IMG/VR virus record: IMGVR_UViG_3300030107_002565
Coordinates: 1 to 49,929 of that record
Strand: one strand, 5' to 3'
Source: a virus
Length of the DNA: 49,929 nt
The notes under the pieces were generated by a model. It made no database searches and was not told the origin of the DNA. It was given only the letters and a program-made list of their open reading frames with translations. Within the stretch, counting starts at the first letter, position 1. Each line of letters opens with the position of its first letter. Below are positions 38,401 through 46,779 of the stretch, piece by piece. Both the position numbers and the translations under genes were made by a program.

Positions 38401-40204
38401 CGTAAGGATTTCTAGCTAATGTACCACTATTATTATACATACTAGGGTCGGTAAAAAATCTTAATTTAAACCAAGTATTTGCAGGGACTGGTACGTATTG
38501 TGGCATTTGAGCAGCAACCAAACCACCATCTGAATCTAGTGGTAAAGAACCCATAGTCATTAAATCTGAATTTATCAATTCTTCGTTTGAACCTGCTGAG
38601 AATCCATTAACCTGTACCATACCTGCTTTAGCCATTATTGTATTTTCAGCTACGCTAGTACCAGAAATTGCTTGCGGAACTGGCTGTACCGTTAATGGCA
38701 TAGCTAAAAATGAACTACCGCTTAGTGTGTTATTATTACCATCTATCCCTAACTTAAAAAATGTAAGTCCACCAACTATTGCTTGGGCGTCATTTACATA
38801 ATAGTTCCTCATAGCTGCTGCTAAAAAAGCATCTAAAGTAGGGTGACGTGTTTTATGTGGTCTAAAATTAGAAAAGGTAATAGTAAAGTTACGTAAGAAA
38901 CTTAACGCGTCATTACCTGAACTAGCTTTAGGACACGTAGTAGTGCTATTATTGTAAAAATCTTGTAAAGTGTTTACAGCCGTTGCTCCTGATAGGTTTA
39001 ACAATACTGCTGGTTCCATTTTGGAAATACACAAATCCATAGATATTTCAGGAGATACACCCCTATGGTTTCCATTAACATAATCACTATCAGTAGAAGA
39101 AACTGTATTTTGTGCTATGTCGTACGGTAATGGTGGAAATGGTAGACCTGAAACAGTAGCTCTTAGTACTTGAGGGTTTAAATTACCAGATACACCTAAA
39201 TTGTTTTGAATTATGTTGTTTCTAGGGGCATATGACCAGTCGTGATACATTCTAAAGGATTGACCTCCATTGAAAGACATGTCTGCGGAAAGTTCTCCTG
39301 CTGTAAGAATTAAAGGATTATTGTCATTTGCGTCATATGGATTAGTGCTATTTCTAGTCGCAATAATATCTTCAAAAATTGTATTGTTTTCTGTAGCACT
39401 AGGGGTTCCATCAACATCTATGGTAGAAGTATTTATTTCATCATAATCAAGTAAACTCCCATATGTTACTACACTATAGGGTATCATCGGCCCTAATTGG
39501 TCACGAATATCACCAAAATACATTCCCGGAGCCCAAGTACTAGGAATATAAAAACCACCACCCTGAGCTGGGGACCTCATAATTATTCTTACTTCGTTAA
39601 CCTTTATCGTTGTTCCACTTCGCATAGGTAATATATCCATAAGTTTTTCTAATTCTTTTTTGGAAGTGGGGGTAGCATAATTAGTACCAAATCGTTTGTT
39701 TACCATGTATATTAAATTTTCTACAGTGAGGTAAGGGTCACTATATGTTGTAATGCTATTGTTTCCAACCCTTTGAATTACTCCATCGTCTAATATTTTT
39801 CCATCAAATTCTTCGTTTATTAAATAAAAATCATTTACCGGTCTAGACACATAAAGAGCAATATCACTTCCTCCACCGTCAGGAATAAGAGTAAAACCAC
39901 CTTCTGTTAAAGGTAAATCGGGATTACATCTATATATATCTAAATTACCTGCGTCAGATTGATTTAAAGAATCTACATCTGTTGAGTATAGTTGAACAAC
40001 AGCTCCTTTTGCTAGACTTTGTCCAAGTTTAGGAGTATTAGGGCGAGTAACTTTACTTAAAGTAGTAGATTGGTCAAATGCTGGTGCTAAATTTAATGTA
40101 TTACCAACTGTTGATGGTAAATCACCAAATGCCGGTCTTATAGTAACTATATCATCAAAATCTTTTTTGATATAAAAGTGATTTCTTTCTACATGTATAC
40201 TCAT
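35450..40204 (-). CDS. Giant tail fibre/adhesin with LamG-like domain
   Basis: 1584 aa. The N-terminal MSIHVERNHFYIKKDFDDIV region may attach to the tail. A very long Ser/Thr/Asn/Gly-rich beta region follows. Near the C-terminus (about 1400-1540), LDAFTLVVHWTPSAGDKGN, NKLYIDGVLDVTS and FHIGAPNNG show the layout of a LamG/concanavalin-like lectin domain, ending in EEIIIYPRA. Such domains bind glycans or surface protein. It overlaps both neighbours by four bases. Most likely the main host-recognition protein. Confidence 0.7.
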   Translation of the reverse strand: MSIHVERNHFYIKKDFDDIVTIRPAFGDLPSTVGNTLNLAPAFDQSTTLSKVTRPNTPKLGQSLAKGAVVQLYSTDVDSLNQSDAGNLDIYRCNPDLPLTEGGFTLIPDGGGSDIALYVSRPVNDFYLINEEFDGKILDDGVIQRVGNNSITTYSDPYLTVENLIYMVNKRFGTNYATPTSKKELEKLMDILPMRSGTTIKVNEVRIIMRSPAQGGGFYIPSTWAPGMYFGDIRDQLGPMIPYSVVTYGSLLDYDEINTSTIDVDGTPSATENNTIFEDIIATRNSTNPYDANDNNPLILTAGELSADMSFNGGQSFRMYHDWSYAPRNNIIQNNLGVSGNLNPQVLRATVSGLPFPPLPYDIAQNTVSSTDSDYVNGNHRGVSPEISMDLCISKMEPAVLLNLSGATAVNTLQDFYNNSTTTCPKASSGNDALSFLRNFTITFSNFRPHKTRHPTLDAFLAAAMRNYYVNDAQAIVGGLTFFKLGIDGNNNTLSGSSFLAMPLTVQPVPQAISGTSVAENTIMAKAGMVQVNGFSAGSNEELINSDLMTMGSLPLDSDGGLVAAQMPQYVPVPANTWFKLRFFTDPSMYNNSGTLARNPYAQDATSYGGSSPSDTQMGQRGSIMRCYFDISRDVSSTGDTENWSFIDIPFQAKSGATYGGESWNLIDNPDNFPKYMTLWANNYCWVTNTDDTWGGSTTATRIFNKGDNQVIPSGGARELEVFVDNIRLINYTPDVTNVTANSTAGPLSLQPQDYTGPLGMMTSGTKNRKSWFNDKSTSANLAAGVNNIEGGKMFNYNVGQYVAFGFNHFQDFANHPANSSSGYFLFNDFQSSSFVGVSGSAIGESQFKNAKFSNPSSAAEAGAMLSRKQVKANDGSTDITVPMGGQMFTSPGLYTSGSSSATQYDVVSGSVHIVSTGAAADDRISLGQGSNTFYSTDGLRQKGFMYMSISGATKYDAWKLEKEESILVSTKILSTYNLTSQIEMGPPAVNSIIVADSTIFNYNDPDETYCIYQMGRTRSNATRKTGLKINTEGTTQNSQNIIQFTTDNWRYADDTSTLLVTEANMCDLWIGPEKYWVTMLLDSGPDIVPRSWKNVCQVEETPSDTGSQLGSTYNEFLYYYNTSAENSVKSGLYNNKWELRPSPTTLQEFVIRSEDNGFGVFDSTEGNTGKGQLGVGALAQGRYNYINIDNIVNKPDVGPGQTFPLYFEYAGLGSVTSTTISTDNTGFYERRPTIYWKYEDLPPIITNLTVEPAYNLLSRETNLYDLTTENLNAVRFSWEEDNADDVWYKMLIIDENEPIIDKYHKAKMWLPLNEVPDNPADSSTTRYKVHNPAAQTSGNADTDARVFTVLDGQAGWCPVMKQAESVSGDGEIEVPNGTNTALEGLDAFTLVVHWTPSAGDKGNVASIVNQTSAAGTAANNFEMYKDASNKVIVKLGANTAMTGTTSIQCDGLTPVSLILTYNSGSSSPIKNKLYIDGVLDVTSITSGSISSGKNFHIGAPNNGTDPRGSTGTFEEIIIYPRAHPIIDTSNEYVYNTVDDLDISGGANVTRNARLFVCDYHNIRGTTPQEIGMSQPTSWRTTTL

Positions 40205-42786
40205 TGTAAACCTCCAAAGGAATCTATACCAATTGTAACATCTTTTAACACAATGTTTCCATCCATTATACTATCGGTTTGACCCTTATTTAAAATTTGC
40301 CCTGCACCATTAGGCATAAAAAGTTCTGGTCCTTGCTCGCCTACAAGATAAGGAGAACCACCACTAGGGAAACCACCAGATGCCATTGGTGTTATATACC
40401 CACCAGCAGCTTTATCCTTAGCGAAGTGTTTATAAGCCATATAACCAGCACCTAAAGCTAATAAAGGTACACCTACACTAGCACCCATTCCTAACATAGC
40501 AGCTCTCATACCTACACCTGCTCCAGCACGTACACCACCAGCAGTCATAACTGTACCTCCACGAGCTAAAGCGTTTTTACCAGCAGCACTTAATCCACCA
40601 CCAGCTAATAACGCACCTTTGATAGGAGCACCTTTGACACCCATCACACCAGTAATTCCTCCGGGGTTAGCTAACATCGAAGCAGCTGAATAGAGAGCTA
40701 CTGATTTTAATGCAGTGGATAATCCCCATGAAAGTGCCGTAGTAATAGGTATAATTGAGTTAATCAATTTAAATTTAATATATAATTCTAACATTCCGTC
40801 CGGTAAAGCTTCTACTATACCCAAAACAATTTTTAAAGGCATCAATAATAATCTAAGTGTTTCTTTCCAATCTATATTTTGTTCTGCTAAATCTTGAATG
40901 ATTGATATCATCTGTTGAGCTATATCTACAAACACCTCTACACCATCTATTGCTAAATCCTGAATAGCCTTTCCTGTCTCAGTTAATTGCATCTCAGCTC
41001 CTTCACCCTCTATGATTATATCCCGTAAACCTTGTACACCGTTTACTAGAGCTTCATGAAAGCCATTGATAAATTCAGTGCCTTCATATGCTGCATCTCT
41101 GAACGCAAAAATAGAAAGAACATTAGTTTTTAAAATTTGTATTTGAGCACTTAATGATTTATTCTGTTCTTCAATCATAGCATCTAATTGACCACCTGCG
41201 TTAGTAGTATCTTCAACAGCCTGAGTAAATTCATCGGAGGCTTGAACTAAGTGGACAAAAGCCGTAGCACCACGCACATTCAATTCTTCTATCAGAGTAG
41301 TTAGTAACTCTGTATTCGATGCAGTCTCAGGTCCGACTGCGGAAGCAAACTGAGCAGCTATCTCAGTTAGTTGTAACATCTCACCTTCAGCGTTTAGGAT
41401 TTCTACTCCCATTTTACGGAAACCAGCTTCAGAATCCATAGCACTTTCAGCAAATTCAGCCAATGCTTGTCTTAGACCCCTACCAGCTATACCAGCCTCT
41501 AAAGCTCTATTAGTCAATATCTGTAAAGCCCCTAACAATTGGTCAATAGATTGCCCTGTAGAGGTAAAGAAAGGTAAAGCAAACTTAACAGCGCTTGCTA
41601 AATCTTGATACTCAATAAGAGATTTCTGTATAGCATATGCAAATTTGTCAGTTACTTCTGCAACTTGGTCCATCTCCATTCCAAAACCAAACAAAGTCTG
41701 AGCAGTCAATTTAGAAATAGTATTGTGGTCTCCTTGCACAGCCATAGAAAGTTTTAATGTTTCAGGTAATATTGTCATGGCTTCTTCAGCAGTAACACCA
41801 GCCGAAGCAAGTTGGTACATACCCTCTGCGCCGTTTTGAACTGCAATACCATATTGGTTACCAAATTTCATTATTTCGTTTCCAACATTGAAAAGATTAT
41901 CATGAGTTAAATTAAAAACAGAGTTAGCATTAATAAGTTCGCGCTCAAATTCCATTAGAGAGGTTGCTGCTCGGTGGATTTGAAAACCAAAAGCTGTCAT
42001 AATAGCTACGGTATTTCGTAAAGCGTCATTAAAATTAGTTCTAAGGGTATTAGCTACCCCAGTAAATTGTGCACCGATGTCTGTTCCTTCTTCTTCCATG
42101 TCATCCATTTCTTTATTAATGGCATTTAATTCACCATCAATTTGTTTAAGAGTTGCTAATCTGTGTTTTTCTGTTTTTAGGATTTTCTCTTCTTGAGCAA
42201 TTGCACGTCTCAATTTCTTTTGTTCTTCTCTATCGAGAATACCTTTTTTCTTTCCTACTCTTAATCTTTCTTTTTCTCTATCTATTAACCGTTTTGTCTG
42301 ACCAACAATAGCGTTTTGTTGGCGTAATTGCTCAAGTCTTTCTTTTTTATTCATTTTAGCCATTCTTTCAGCCATTTGTCCCATACTTATCATACCTGTC
42401 GGTGTCTTAAACATGTCTTTATGTCTTTGTTTGAATGGTTTTTCCATTTCTTTAGTCAAAGTTTTATATTCTTCAGTACCTTTTTTATAGACTCTGCGCG
42501 TATTTCTAATAGAAGCTTTACTCATTTTGTCTAAATTTTGTTGTAGTTTAGTAGCAATAAAATTGGAAGTCCTTACAGTAGCGTTACGTGTACCTTGGTT
42601 TAATTTAGCTAGATTTTTTCTATATTCGTCAGTCAAACCAGCTTCTTTAGCAGCCATTTTAATGCGTCTGTGTATACCTTTTACCCCTTGAGCAAGCATA
42701 CTGCCGGTCTTATTGAGAGCCTTTGGGCTCGGAACGGCTAATCCTATCGCTACACGCGCTGCAAAAACTTGTCCTGCGAAACCCAT
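40201..42786 (-). CDS. Tail tape measure protein
   Basis: 861 aa. A basic coiled-coil N-terminus (1-230) is followed by the TP901-type core: LTHDNLFNVGNEIMKFGNQY, then AEGMYQLASAGVTAEEAMT and GRGLRQALAEFAESA. Hydrophobic Gly/Ala stretches (about 690-810) follow, then the typical end ASGGFPSGGSPYLVGEQGPE. Tape measure length sets tail length; at about 1.5 Angstrom per residue this predicts a tail near 130 nm. It lies directly after the chaperone pair, the classic order. Confidence 0.9.
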   Translation of the reverse strand: MGFAGQVFAARVAIGLAVPSPKALNKTGSMLAQGVKGIHRRIKMAAKEAGLTDEYRKNLAKLNQGTRNATVRTSNFIATKLQQNLDKMSKASIRNTRRVYKKGTEEYKTLTKEMEKPFKQRHKDMFKTPTGMISMGQMAERMAKMNKKERLEQLRQQNAIVGQTKRLIDREKERLRVGKKKGILDREEQKKLRRAIAQEEKILKTEKHRLATLKQIDGELNAINKEMDDMEEEGTDIGAQFTGVANTLRTNFNDALRNTVAIMTAFGFQIHRAATSLMEFERELINANSVFNLTHDNLFNVGNEIMKFGNQYGIAVQNGAEGMYQLASAGVTAEEAMTILPETLKLSMAVQGDHNTISKLTAQTLFGFGMEMDQVAEVTDKFAYAIQKSLIEYQDLASAVKFALPFFTSTGQSIDQLLGALQILTNRALEAGIAGRGLRQALAEFAESAMDSEAGFRKMGVEILNAEGEMLQLTEIAAQFASAVGPETASNTELLTTLIEELNVRGATAFVHLVQASDEFTQAVEDTTNAGGQLDAMIEEQNKSLSAQIQILKTNVLSIFAFRDAAYEGTEFINGFHEALVNGVQGLRDIIIEGEGAEMQLTETGKAIQDLAIDGVEVFVDIAQQMISIIQDLAEQNIDWKETLRLLLMPLKIVLGIVEALPDGMLELYIKFKLINSIIPITTALSWGLSTALKSVALYSAASMLANPGGITGVMGVKGAPIKGALLAGGGLSAAGKNALARGGTVMTAGGVRAGAGVGMRAAMLGMGASVGVPLLALGAGYMAYKHFAKDKAAGGYITPMASGGFPSGGSPYLVGEQGPELFMPNGAGQILNKGQTDSIMDGNIVLKDVTIGIDSFGGLQ

Positions 42787-43077
42787 CTAAACACCTTTAA
42801 ATGTTACTTTCTTTTTAATACCTACCATTTCCTCAAATTTCCGACGTTTCTCCATATATTGGGCATATTGTGACCTAATTTCAGGTTTATTCTTTGCTAT
42901 TTCACTTATATCCTTGTCTGTATACCCATCCATTGAGTGCAAAGACTGATATTCTTGAGAAGCTCTCAATAATCCTTGTAACTCATGGTTTGGCGTATGT
43001 TTAATTTCATTCCAACTCATCCCTAAATCTTTCATTAGGGGTATGTATAACAATACCGCATCAGGCGATTCCAGCAT
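42787..43077 (-). CDS. Tail assembly chaperone, second frame (gpT-like)
   Basis: 96 aa if started at the ATG at 43077. MLESPDAVLLYIPLMKDLGM, then helical. It sits between the first chaperone frame and the tape measure gene. A canonical slippery heptamer (43092-43086) lets ribosomes in the upstream frame enter this one, so the main product is probably a fusion as in lambda gpG-gpT. Stop and start of the two frames overlap as TGATG, so independent initiation is also possible. Confidence 0.75.
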   Translation of the reverse strand: MLESPDAVLLYIPLMKDLGMSWNEIKHTPNHELQGLLRASQEYQSLHSMDGYTDKDISEIAKNKPEIRSQYAQYMEKRRKFEEMVGIKKKVTFKGV

Positions 43078-43092
43078 CAGTCGCGAAAATTT
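43075..43092 (-). promoter_or_regulatory. -1 programmed ribosomal frameshift site
   Basis: Read on the - strand, the zero frame is GAA AAT TTT CGC GAC TGA. A-AAT-TTT (43092-43086) is a canonical X-XXY-YYZ heptamer. A -1 shift gives TCG CGA CTG ATG CTG GAA, which is exactly the frame of the downstream gene including its ATG. It lies nine bases before the stop. Confidence 0.8.
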
Positions 43093-43439
43093 TCTTTCGC
43101 TTCTTCCTCAACGCCTAGTATTGAATTAGATATGGCATATCTAAGTGTTGTTGGTAAAAGTGCCCATTGTTCAGTACTGATTACTGGTCCATCTGGGTTC
43201 TTTTCATTGGCTTTTTCTAACATCTTTACCACTCTGTTAGAGCCTATTTCTTGATAAATAGCCATTTTTTCTTCTTCTGGCATATCATCAGACACACCAG
43301 TGAATTTTGGCTCTTCCTTTTCGGTTAGTTCACAAAATTGAAACTGAACTAACTTATTTCTATATTCTACTTCGCTTGTTTGCACCTCATCAGTGAGTGC
43401 TACTAATTCGTCCATTGACCAAATTTTCTTTTCTGTCAT
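43077..43439 (-). CDS. Tail assembly chaperone, first frame (gpG-like)
   Basis: 120 aa from ATG 43439, which has GGAG upstream. MTEKKIWSMDELVALTDEVQ, acidic middle (DDMPEEEKMAIYQ), and end LGVEEEAKENFRD. Position between tail tube and tape measure genes, acidic composition and the slippery site at its end identify it as the gpG-type chaperone that coats the tape measure before tube polymerisation. A hairpin separates it from the tube gene upstream. Confidence 0.75.
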   Translation of the reverse strand: MTEKKIWSMDELVALTDEVQTSEVEYRNKLVQFQFCELTEKEEPKFTGVSDDMPEEEKMAIYQEIGSNRVVKMLEKANEKNPDGPVISTEQWALLPTTLRYAISNSILGVEEEAKENFRD

Positions 43440-43453
43440 TGTTATCTCCTGAA

Positions 43454-43469
43454 GGGGGCTCAAGCCCCC
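43454..43469 (-). terminator. Intercistronic hairpin between tail tube and chaperone genes
   Basis: GGGGGC-TTGA-GCCCCC on the - strand. A strong GC stem right after the tail tube gene would attenuate transcription or protect the upstream mRNA end, lowering chaperone output relative to tube protein. Confidence 0.55.
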
Positions 43470-43486
43470 CTCAAATTATTAAAACC

Positions 43487-44095
43487 TTATATGTTTGCGT
43501 TAGTTATAGCTGTACCGTACTTACTAGTTTGGTAAACTGGTTCAATATATGTCATTAGTTCTAATGTTTCATCCATTGTACCATCAGTATTAACTGTTAC
43601 GGTGTGACTCTGTACACAACATCCCATCAAAGTAACTACTTCATTAGAAGCATTTCTCGTTCCGGGTTCTATTGTCATAAATAGTCTATAACCGTGTGTT
43701 GAAGTTGGTTGTTCTAACCCTGCCCATGCTGCACCAGCAGGTCCAGATATTGTTTCCACACCATATCGAGCATCATTAAAGATTACATCCCACTCATTAT
43801 TCGTCTTTTTACGAGTAAATGTGACTGTAGTTTCTTTTTTGATTTCAGCTTTTGTTTGTGAACGCATACCAAAGTATGAAATATCCTCATCCATAGCGCC
43901 GATACTTAATTCTACACTTGTAAGTTGTCCCCAGCTACCTGTAGCACCTACTGGTGAACTAGGGTCTAATGGGTCAGCAAATCCTGTAGTTGCGTCATTA
44001 AAAGTAAGACCGCCAGCAGTTGTTGCTTGTAGTCCATAAGATTGATTTTCCGCAGAACATGCTACGGTTACGTCTTTACCTAAGAAAAATGCCAT
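43487..44095 (-). CDS. Major tail tube protein, paralogue 2
   Basis: 202 aa. MAFFLGKDVTVACSAENQSY, then KKETTVTFTRKKTNNEWDVI and GYRLFMTIEPG, with an end SHTVTVNTDGTMDETLELMT. These elements match the neighbouring 257-aa protein in the same order (shared M-A-F/Y-F-L-G-K/R-D-V start, K-E-T-x-V-T-x-T-R-K-K, H-T-V-T-x-N-x-D-G). Size, beta-rich composition and place before the chaperones point to the tube subunit. Four bases separate it from paralogue 1. Confidence 0.65.
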   Translation of the reverse strand: MAFFLGKDVTVACSAENQSYGLQATTAGGLTFNDATTGFADPLDPSSPVGATGSWGQLTSVELSIGAMDEDISYFGMRSQTKAEIKKETTVTFTRKKTNNEWDVIFNDARYGVETISGPAGAAWAGLEQPTSTHGYRLFMTIEPGTRNASNEVVTLMGCCVQSHTVTVNTDGTMDETLELMTYIEPVYQTSKYGTAITNANI

Positions 44096-44099
44096 ATTA

Positions 44100-44873
44100 T
44101 CAGAGCTCTCCTCTTGGTGTTTTTGTTACATCAAAACCAGTTGGGACACTAGCCACACTGGTGTTGGTTGGTGTTGACTCCGTTGGAGCTACACTGCTTG
44201 TAAATTCGATAGTTTCTTCTGTAACGCCGTCTGCATTGAGTGTCACAGTGTGACCAGTCATTACTGCGTTTCTCACGGTATAAATTTCACCCGGATTAGC
44301 TGAGCCATCAGGTCTATTACCGATAACAAGATGTACTCTATATCCATAAATTAAATCATCTGTTGAACCTGATTCAATTACGTCGTACATCCAAGTACTA
44401 CCGTCGTTAATATAATATTTATTATCTGTGGTGTCTGAAATTACACCAAATCTTGCGCCCATTCGGTGGTCGTCCACCTTGTCGCCGCCAAATTCTGCTT
44501 CTACGCTTGGCCCGTTGTATAAAACGTCAAAGAAATTATCACTCTTTTTACGTGTTATGGTGACAACGGTTTCTTTTCTAAGTTCCACTTTTTGCATTAT
44601 CTGTGGTTTACCTACAAAAGGCCCTACGTCTTCGTCAGAAATACTTATTGACAGGTCAATACCTGTCGTGTCGCCTACTGAACCACTTAACACAGAAGCA
44701 TCATTAGCCATTGAAGGTATCATGCTACCAGAAGACAAACCAGTGTGAGTTAATGAAGCTTTATTACTAACTACTCCAATACCCTGTGGTGTTCCGGTAT
44801 CTGATGAACCTGCATTAACGCTGGATTCTGTGGTGATGTATAAGTCAACATCTCTTCCTAGGAAATATGCCAT
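44100..44873 (-). CDS. Major tail tube protein, paralogue 1
   Basis: 257 aa. MAYFLGRDVDLYITTESSVN, RKETVVTITRKKSDNFFDVL, YGYRVHLVIGNRPDG and GHTVTLNADGVTEETIEF match paralogue 2. Extra Ser/Thr/Gly-rich loops and a longer C-terminal tail (APTESTPTNTSVASVPTGF) make it larger and could be an outward-facing decoration. It is the first gene after a strong promoter with a GGAG site, which fits a highly expressed structural protein. Confidence 0.65.
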   Translation of the reverse strand: MAYFLGRDVDLYITTESSVNAGSSDTGTPQGIGVVSNKASLTHTGLSSGSMIPSMANDASVLSGSVGDTTGIDLSISISDEDVGPFVGKPQIMQKVELRKETVVTITRKKSDNFFDVLYNGPSVEAEFGGDKVDDHRMGARFGVISDTTDNKYYINDGSTWMYDVIESGSTDDLIYGYRVHLVIGNRPDGSANPGEIYTVRNAVMTGHTVTLNADGVTEETIEFTSSVAPTESTPTNTSVASVPTGFDVTKTPRGEL

Positions 44874-44960
44874 ATTTTTTATTCTCCTTTTTTTGTCTAG
44901 ACTTTCGATTCAGACATTCCACTCGTTACCATTATTTTACATTTACTTAGTATATAAAGC
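44873..44960 (-). promoter_or_regulatory. Promoter and leader of the tail tube genes
   Basis: On the - strand, AAAA-GCTTTATATA (TATA box at 44960-44951), then a leader of about 55 bases ending AAAAAAAGGAGAATAAAAAAT before the ATG at 44873. The long leader with a strong ribosome binding site contrasts with the leaderless early genes. It overlaps the end of the upstream structural gene by transcription direction only. Confidence 0.65.
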
Positions 44961-44966
44961 TTTTGC

Positions 44967-46778
44967 TTATCTATCCTCTTGGAATCCTCCATCTCTCCAA
45001 TTCGCTACTTTTTGCCTGCGTGCTATGATAAATGGAGCCATAGATATATTCTGACCTACATCCCCTTGCCAAGCACCCACACCACCTTCATTCCAAACAC
45101 CTAAGAATCTTTTGTTTGGGTTACCTTTATCATCCCCAAACTGAAATTCTTCAGACATAGATGCTCTCATACCGTGTGGCATTCTATCGTACCATGATTT
45201 AGATAAATCATTAGAATTATTAATAAGACGTTGAAACCATTGTTGCATTGCTCCTTTACCGTTACCTTTGTGTAAATTTAACATTATTTGGTCATATAAA
45301 TTTTTAGCTATTTCTGTAGGAACTAAAGAAACTGTAGAGTTTATGCCTCCTACTCTTAAATTAAATAATTGGTCTCTCACATTAAATTCTACACCAGTCA
45401 TTGCTTCTTGATTAATTAAAGCAGCCCTACCAGCACCTAAAATAGCCTGACCATAAGCATCACTATATGCTGTATTTATCATATCTTGTCCTTCTGTATC
45501 CATCTCATACAAACCCTGACTAGCACCCCAGTAAGCTACAGCGTTAGCTAAGGAACCTTCAACACCCCCATTCAATGCCATAACATCACCTGCTCTGGGT
45601 TTTCTAAAATGAGGAAGGAAAAATCCCTCTGGTCCTGCTGTCTTACGCACCGCGGTTCTCATAATTGTTAATCCTATATAACCATTAGGCATAGTATTCT
45701 GATAAACGTGTGAAACTGCTCTTTTGGTTAATTCTAATTCAGTAGTCATAGCTTCATTACGACGTCCTCTATCTAAAAATTGTTTTAAAGCAGTCCATTC
45801 TCTTTGTTTATAATCAGTTAAAGCACCTATAGTGGTAGCCGTATCACCCCTTAATGCACCACCTACACGTGTGGTAGAATCTATAACTGTACGTAAAGCA
45901 CCAAAAGCCCCTGTTTTTGGGTATTCTTTTTTAAATCTTTCTTGTTGGTCAGGAGTCATTTTTTCAGCAAAATCTTTAACCATGCGATTTAACCTATGAG
46001 TTACACGGTCTACATGAGCTAACAACTCTTGAGTTTCTTTACCTTTTTTTACAGGATTAGCGTATTTTTTAATGTTCATTATACCTTTATCAGCTGCTGT
46101 AGTAGTTCTGGCTTTAGTTACTTCCATGCTGCGTACGGTGTCATCAAAGTTATTTAAATTAGAAGCTAAAAACTTAGCCATTCCTTGATGTTGGTCTAAA
46201 TGTAAATCAAAACCTTGTGAAGAATAACCAACACCTCTTTGCATCTTTCTATCTACTTCTTCTTTAAAGATGTCTTCAGGCATTTTTTTCTGAGATACTA
46301 ATTCTGCATCTAAAAGTTTACTCAGGTTAGCCAAACCTATTTCATCTACTATCCGAGATGGAACGGGGGTTCCTATCATTTCGCTAACTTTAGTTCCTAC
46401 ATTAGTCTCTAAAATTCTTTTGAAATCCATAGCACCTTGAGCAGCGCGGGCTGCACTTTGTTGGGGTGCTACCTGATTAGCTATACCCCATCTTCCCTGA
46501 GAACCATAATATTTACTCATGTGAGCTAATCTACCTTCACCTAGTCCCATATAAACATTACGCCTTACATCCCAACCATAACCAGTTGCATCAGCTCCAG
46601 CGTCACCTTCATCATTAGGACCATAAGCCATATATCCTGTACCTCTACCAGCAAAATCACTATTCATTTCTAATCTATATTGTTGTGTAAAAGGCATATA
46701 AGGAGTAAAACCAATAGCTACATTTCTTAAAATCTCTTGCTTGTAAAATGGCTCTGCCATTACATATTCATTAGTCAT
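44967..46778 (-). CDS. Virion structural protein of unknown type, 603 aa
   Basis: Begins MTNEYVMAEPFYKQEILRNV (an in-frame ATG at codon 7 is an alternative). The first 130 residues are Gly/Ala/Tyr-rich (GRGTGYMAYGPNDEGDAGAD). The middle (about 150-340) is helical and charged, and the end is mixed (NRFLGVWNEG-like and APFIIARRQKVANW). No enzyme motif is seen. It sits between the tail terminator-like gene and the tail tube promoter. It could be a minor capsid, neck or internal virion protein. Confidence 0.55.
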   Translation of the reverse strand: MTNEYVMAEPFYKQEILRNVAIGFTPYMPFTQQYRLEMNSDFAGRGTGYMAYGPNDEGDAGADATGYGWDVRRNVYMGLGEGRLAHMSKYYGSQGRWGIANQVAPQQSAARAAQGAMDFKRILETNVGTKVSEMIGTPVPSRIVDEIGLANLSKLLDAELVSQKKMPEDIFKEEVDRKMQRGVGYSSQGFDLHLDQHQGMAKFLASNLNNFDDTVRSMEVTKARTTTAADKGIMNIKKYANPVKKGKETQELLAHVDRVTHRLNRMVKDFAEKMTPDQQERFKKEYPKTGAFGALRTVIDSTTRVGGALRGDTATTIGALTDYKQREWTALKQFLDRGRRNEAMTTELELTKRAVSHVYQNTMPNGYIGLTIMRTAVRKTAGPEGFFLPHFRKPRAGDVMALNGGVEGSLANAVAYWGASQGLYEMDTEGQDMINTAYSDAYGQAILGAGRAALINQEAMTGVEFNVRDQLFNLRVGGINSTVSLVPTEIAKNLYDQIMLNLHKGNGKGAMQQWFQRLINNSNDLSKSWYDRMPHGMRASMSEEFQFGDDKGNPNKRFLGVWNEGGVGAWQGDVGQNISMAPFIIARRQKVANWRDGGFQEDR

Positions 46779-46779
46779 A

